Source: Paenibacillus hexagrammi (GTDB lineage: Bacteria > Bacillota > Bacilli > Paenibacillales > NBRC-103111). Taken from it: a DNA stretch of 64,000 nt. The stretch spans positions 5,947,001 through 6,011,000 of the forward strand of contig NZ_CP090978.1 in assembly GCF_021513275.1 (NCBI RefSeq), written 5' to 3'. Below the pieces are notes generated by a model. The model saw only the letters and a list, made by a program, of their open reading frames with translations, did no database searches and was not told the DNA's origin. The position numbers and the translations under genes are program-made. Each line of letters opens with the position of its first letter. The first letter of the stretch is position 1. Below are positions 61,638 through 64,000 of this stretch, piece after piece.

Positions 61638-64000
61638 TTAGCTTACCGTTACTGCTGTGGAAGCTGTTTTGCCGTTCGGTGCTACGACTTTCAGCGTAAA
61701 GCCTTTAACTGTGGAGTCGATGCTGATCGTTCCGTTGTCTTGGTCGATCGTGATGTTACCTTCGCCTACCACATCTTCTACCGCATACGTTAGACCTAGA
61801 ATCGCGTTATATGTGACTTGGTTGCCATCTTTAAACTCGTCTCCAAACTGGTCTTTTACAGCTAGATCCATGATCGAGTCAATGCTGATGTCACTGCCGT
61901 CTGCAATCGTTTTGTCACCATTGGCTGTGATCGAGGCTACCGCTGGCATTTCGTTTTTCACGGTTACGCTCGTGTTCACTGATTTCAGTTCGCCCTTCAG
62001 CGTTTCGTACAGCACCGTTACATCCGTTGTGCCTGCCTCATTACCCATCACATAGGCTTTGCCTGCATCTCCATGCACACCGTCACCAATGACTGCTTTG
62101 GCTACGTTAGGGTCGCCTGTTGTTGCCCGCTGTACTTGGTTCGGAATAGCCACTTCATCACCTGCGGAGTCTTTTGCAGATACCGTAATTTCTTTCGCTA
62201 CCTTCGCTCCGCCATAGTTCGCTGTTAACGCTGTGCCCAGTGCGCCGAAGTTCTCTGCGTTATCCAGGAACGCATATGCTTCTCCCGGTTGGCTCACGCT
62301 ATACGTCAGGTCTGCTTTGGCTGCGTTCAAACCTTCAAATGTCTTCGTGATCGTTCTAATCACCGACGGTGTGCCGTCTCCTACGGTTTTGCGAAGCTCA
62401 AACTTCACTTCTGCTTTCCCGATGGTGTTGTTGGTGTTGATCGTAAAGCCGTCGTTAAAGATATCGAACTTATCCGGTGTAATCGTGAAATTTTGTTTCA
62501 CGTTATCTCCAATAATTGGAGCCGTTGTAAACGCGGCGTTGTCGTCTTTACCTGTTACGGTAAAGCCTGTTCCTTCATTCGCTGCATCCGTGCTTACCGA
62601 TGTCACGGTCATGTACACATCATACGAGACCGCTTTGCCGTTTTCTGTGGTATCGCCCACGATGTTTTTCAGGTCCGCACCGTACTGGTCTTTGACTTTG
62701 ACAACCAAGTCCGTATCGGATGTGCCAATTCCTTTTTCTTGCTGTCTGTTGCTACCGTCATGGTATCAGCTACACGCGCCTTGCCGATCGGCAGGTTCAT
62801 GTATTTGTAGTCGTTCGCGTTCATCTCTGAGATGTTGGCACTGATGTACGCTGTGCCATTCGCAGCTGTTTTGTCCACGGTTAGCTTAATCGATCCCGCA
62901 TGCTCGCCTGTTTTAATCAGCTGCGCGCTAGCGTTACCGGCAGCGTCTACTGCGTGCACGTTACCCGATGCGCTAATTTTAATGCGCTCGATGTTCGTAT
63001 CGTTCACCAGGTCCGTTGTGCTCAGCTTATTGCCGCTCGCGTCGTATCCAATCACCGGAATGTACTGCGCATCGGTTCCGTCCAAGCCATCGCCCGCTGC
63101 TAGCGTGCCCGTAAAGCTGCCAAACTCAACTTTGGTTACGACCGCGGCTGCTTTCACGTTGAATTTCATCGTTTCGGATGATGCACCGCCATAGATTGTT
63201 GCTGTGTACTCGCCGTTTTTATCCAGCTTGTCGCTCAGCGTCATTTTGACGATGCGGTTGGTTCCTTCGCTATCTTTGTCATACGTAACTGCAATGTTGC
63301 TCTCGTATGGCGTAATCACAGCGTTCAGGTTGTCGTTAATGCCGTCTGCTTCGAGCTGGTCGGCTGTAACAACGTTACCGTATTGGTCAAGCTCGCGAAC
63401 CGGCACTTCCAAGTAGTCGCCTTTATCAGATAGGGCCGACCCGTTGCTGTATTTGGCATCGCCAAGCTCAATTTTGGAGATGAACGATGTGTTGCCCAGC
63501 TTGAATGTTTTTTGCGCGCTGATGCGCGTATCGTTGTGGTACACCGTTACAGGAATCATGCTTGCGCCTTGTACTACGCCCGTGATATCCATCGTGTTCA
63601 TTTTCACGATCAAGGTGCCGTCTACGCTATCTTTACTTAGTGTTGCGCTGCCGTCTGTTGTATACACACTATAATCACCTGCGGAGAAGGATGCTACTTC
63701 ACCGTACTGGTTCAGCGGCTTCACTCGCACCGTTGCTTGCTTAGAATATGCTACTGTATCCCCTGCACTTGCAAACTCAATGGATTTCACAGCTTCTTTT
63801 TCACCTATAAATGTAGCTGTTGTTTTCTCTACCGCGTCAGCATCAAGACCAGACAAGGTTACAGTGTAGTCACCTTCGCCTACTTTTACGTCTGTTAGCG
63901 ATAGTACCGCAGATTTCTTATCATCAGCAAATTTCACCGTTGTTGCTACATCTGCTGTGCCTTTTTTCAAGGATAGTGTCGCTTTCTCTGTATCGACCGG
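61638..64000 (-). CDS. S-layer protein, copy 3, C-terminal part, with one-base frameshift
   Basis: The N-terminal signal peptide and SLH domains lie beyond the window. The visible 788 residues correspond to copy 2 from about residue 240 to the end, ending TVS instead of TVAVLN. At 62733-62737 there are five T where copy 2 has six (59223-59228), which breaks the frame at SKKKG. The two halves otherwise match copy 2 almost residue for residue (TGDTT..., NEGTGFTVTGKDD versus NTGTGFTVVGKDD). It may be a functional S-layer variant if the lost T is a sequencing error. Confidence 0.85.
61644..64000 (-). repeat. Direct repeat, unit B (pairs with 58135-60492)
   Basis: Near-identical second copy of the S-layer body, continuing past the window edge. 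Near-identity at silent sites means recent duplication or gene conversion, in contrast to the diverged copy 1. Confidence 0.9.

Noticed and set aside
1..64000. Mobile elements, prophage, CRISPR arrays, tRNA or rRNA genes
   Set aside because: No transposase, integrase, regular spaced repeats or structural RNA was seen; the only long repeat is the S-layer duplication.

Overview
The window reads as chromosome of a spore-forming, motile, S-layered Gram-positive, most likely Paenibacillus or a close relative. Reasons: the Bacillus-type order comFA-comFC-yvyF-flgM-flgN-flgK-flgL-yviE-fliW-csrA-hag...flaG-fliD, DegS/DegU, an alpha/beta-type SASP, a phosphodiester glycosidase with a copper-amine-oxidase-like C-terminus, and tandem large SLH S-layer genes. 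Every convincing gene is on the minus strand, so transcription runs from high to low coordinates. I saw no tRNA, rRNA, CRISPR array, IS element or prophage.

Layout, in transcription order. 64000-53894: three tandem S-layer genes (the third cut by the window edge, two of them nearly identical) and a small secreted protein. 53843-51831: SASP and metK with a structured leader. 51583-46519: phosphodiester glycosidase, degS-degU and a small GT2-like protein. 46483-43141: comFA, comFC, yvyF. 43137-36903: sigma-D driven flgM-flgN-flgK-flgL-yviE-fliW-csrA, then hag with its own sigma-D promoter, a CsrA hairpin in the leader and a terminator. 36798-1480: a 35-kb surface-glycan island inserted between hag and flaG-fliD. 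1452-1: sigma-D promoter, flaG and the 5' part of fliD.

The island is the exciting part. Its outer shell is a pseudaminic-acid-type nonulosonate pathway (pseB at one end; pseC, pseI, pseH and a SpsF/PseF-like cytidylyltransferase at the other) plus a Maf-type flagellin glycosyltransferase. Nested inside are two phosphorus modules. One is a complete 2-aminoethylphosphonate route: PEP mutase fused to a nucleotidyltransferase, phosphonopyruvate decarboxylase, and a PntC-PhnW (cytidylyltransferase-transaminase) fusion. The other looks like the cytidine-diphosphoramidate (P-N bond) pathway known from Campylobacter jejuni capsule (Cj1415-Cj1418): a glutamine-kinase-like protein fused to a class I glutamine amidotransferase, a nucleotidyltransferase, and an APS-kinase-like protein. 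Two alkaline-phosphatase-superfamily proteins and two methyltransferases lie with them. UDP-galactopyranose mutase, several glycosyltransferases and a small Rossmann-like domain attached to six different proteins complete the island. My inference is that this bacterium decorates its flagellin (or another surface glycan) with both phosphonate and phosphoramidate groups.

Ten single-base indels break otherwise intact genes (pseI, a HAD gene, the AP-superfamily gene twice, pntC-phnW, pseB, an unknown gene after hag, yviE, comFC, S-layer copy 3). Most lie in homopolymers, which points to sequencing or assembly error. Coordinates for these genes are given as the reconstructed whole.
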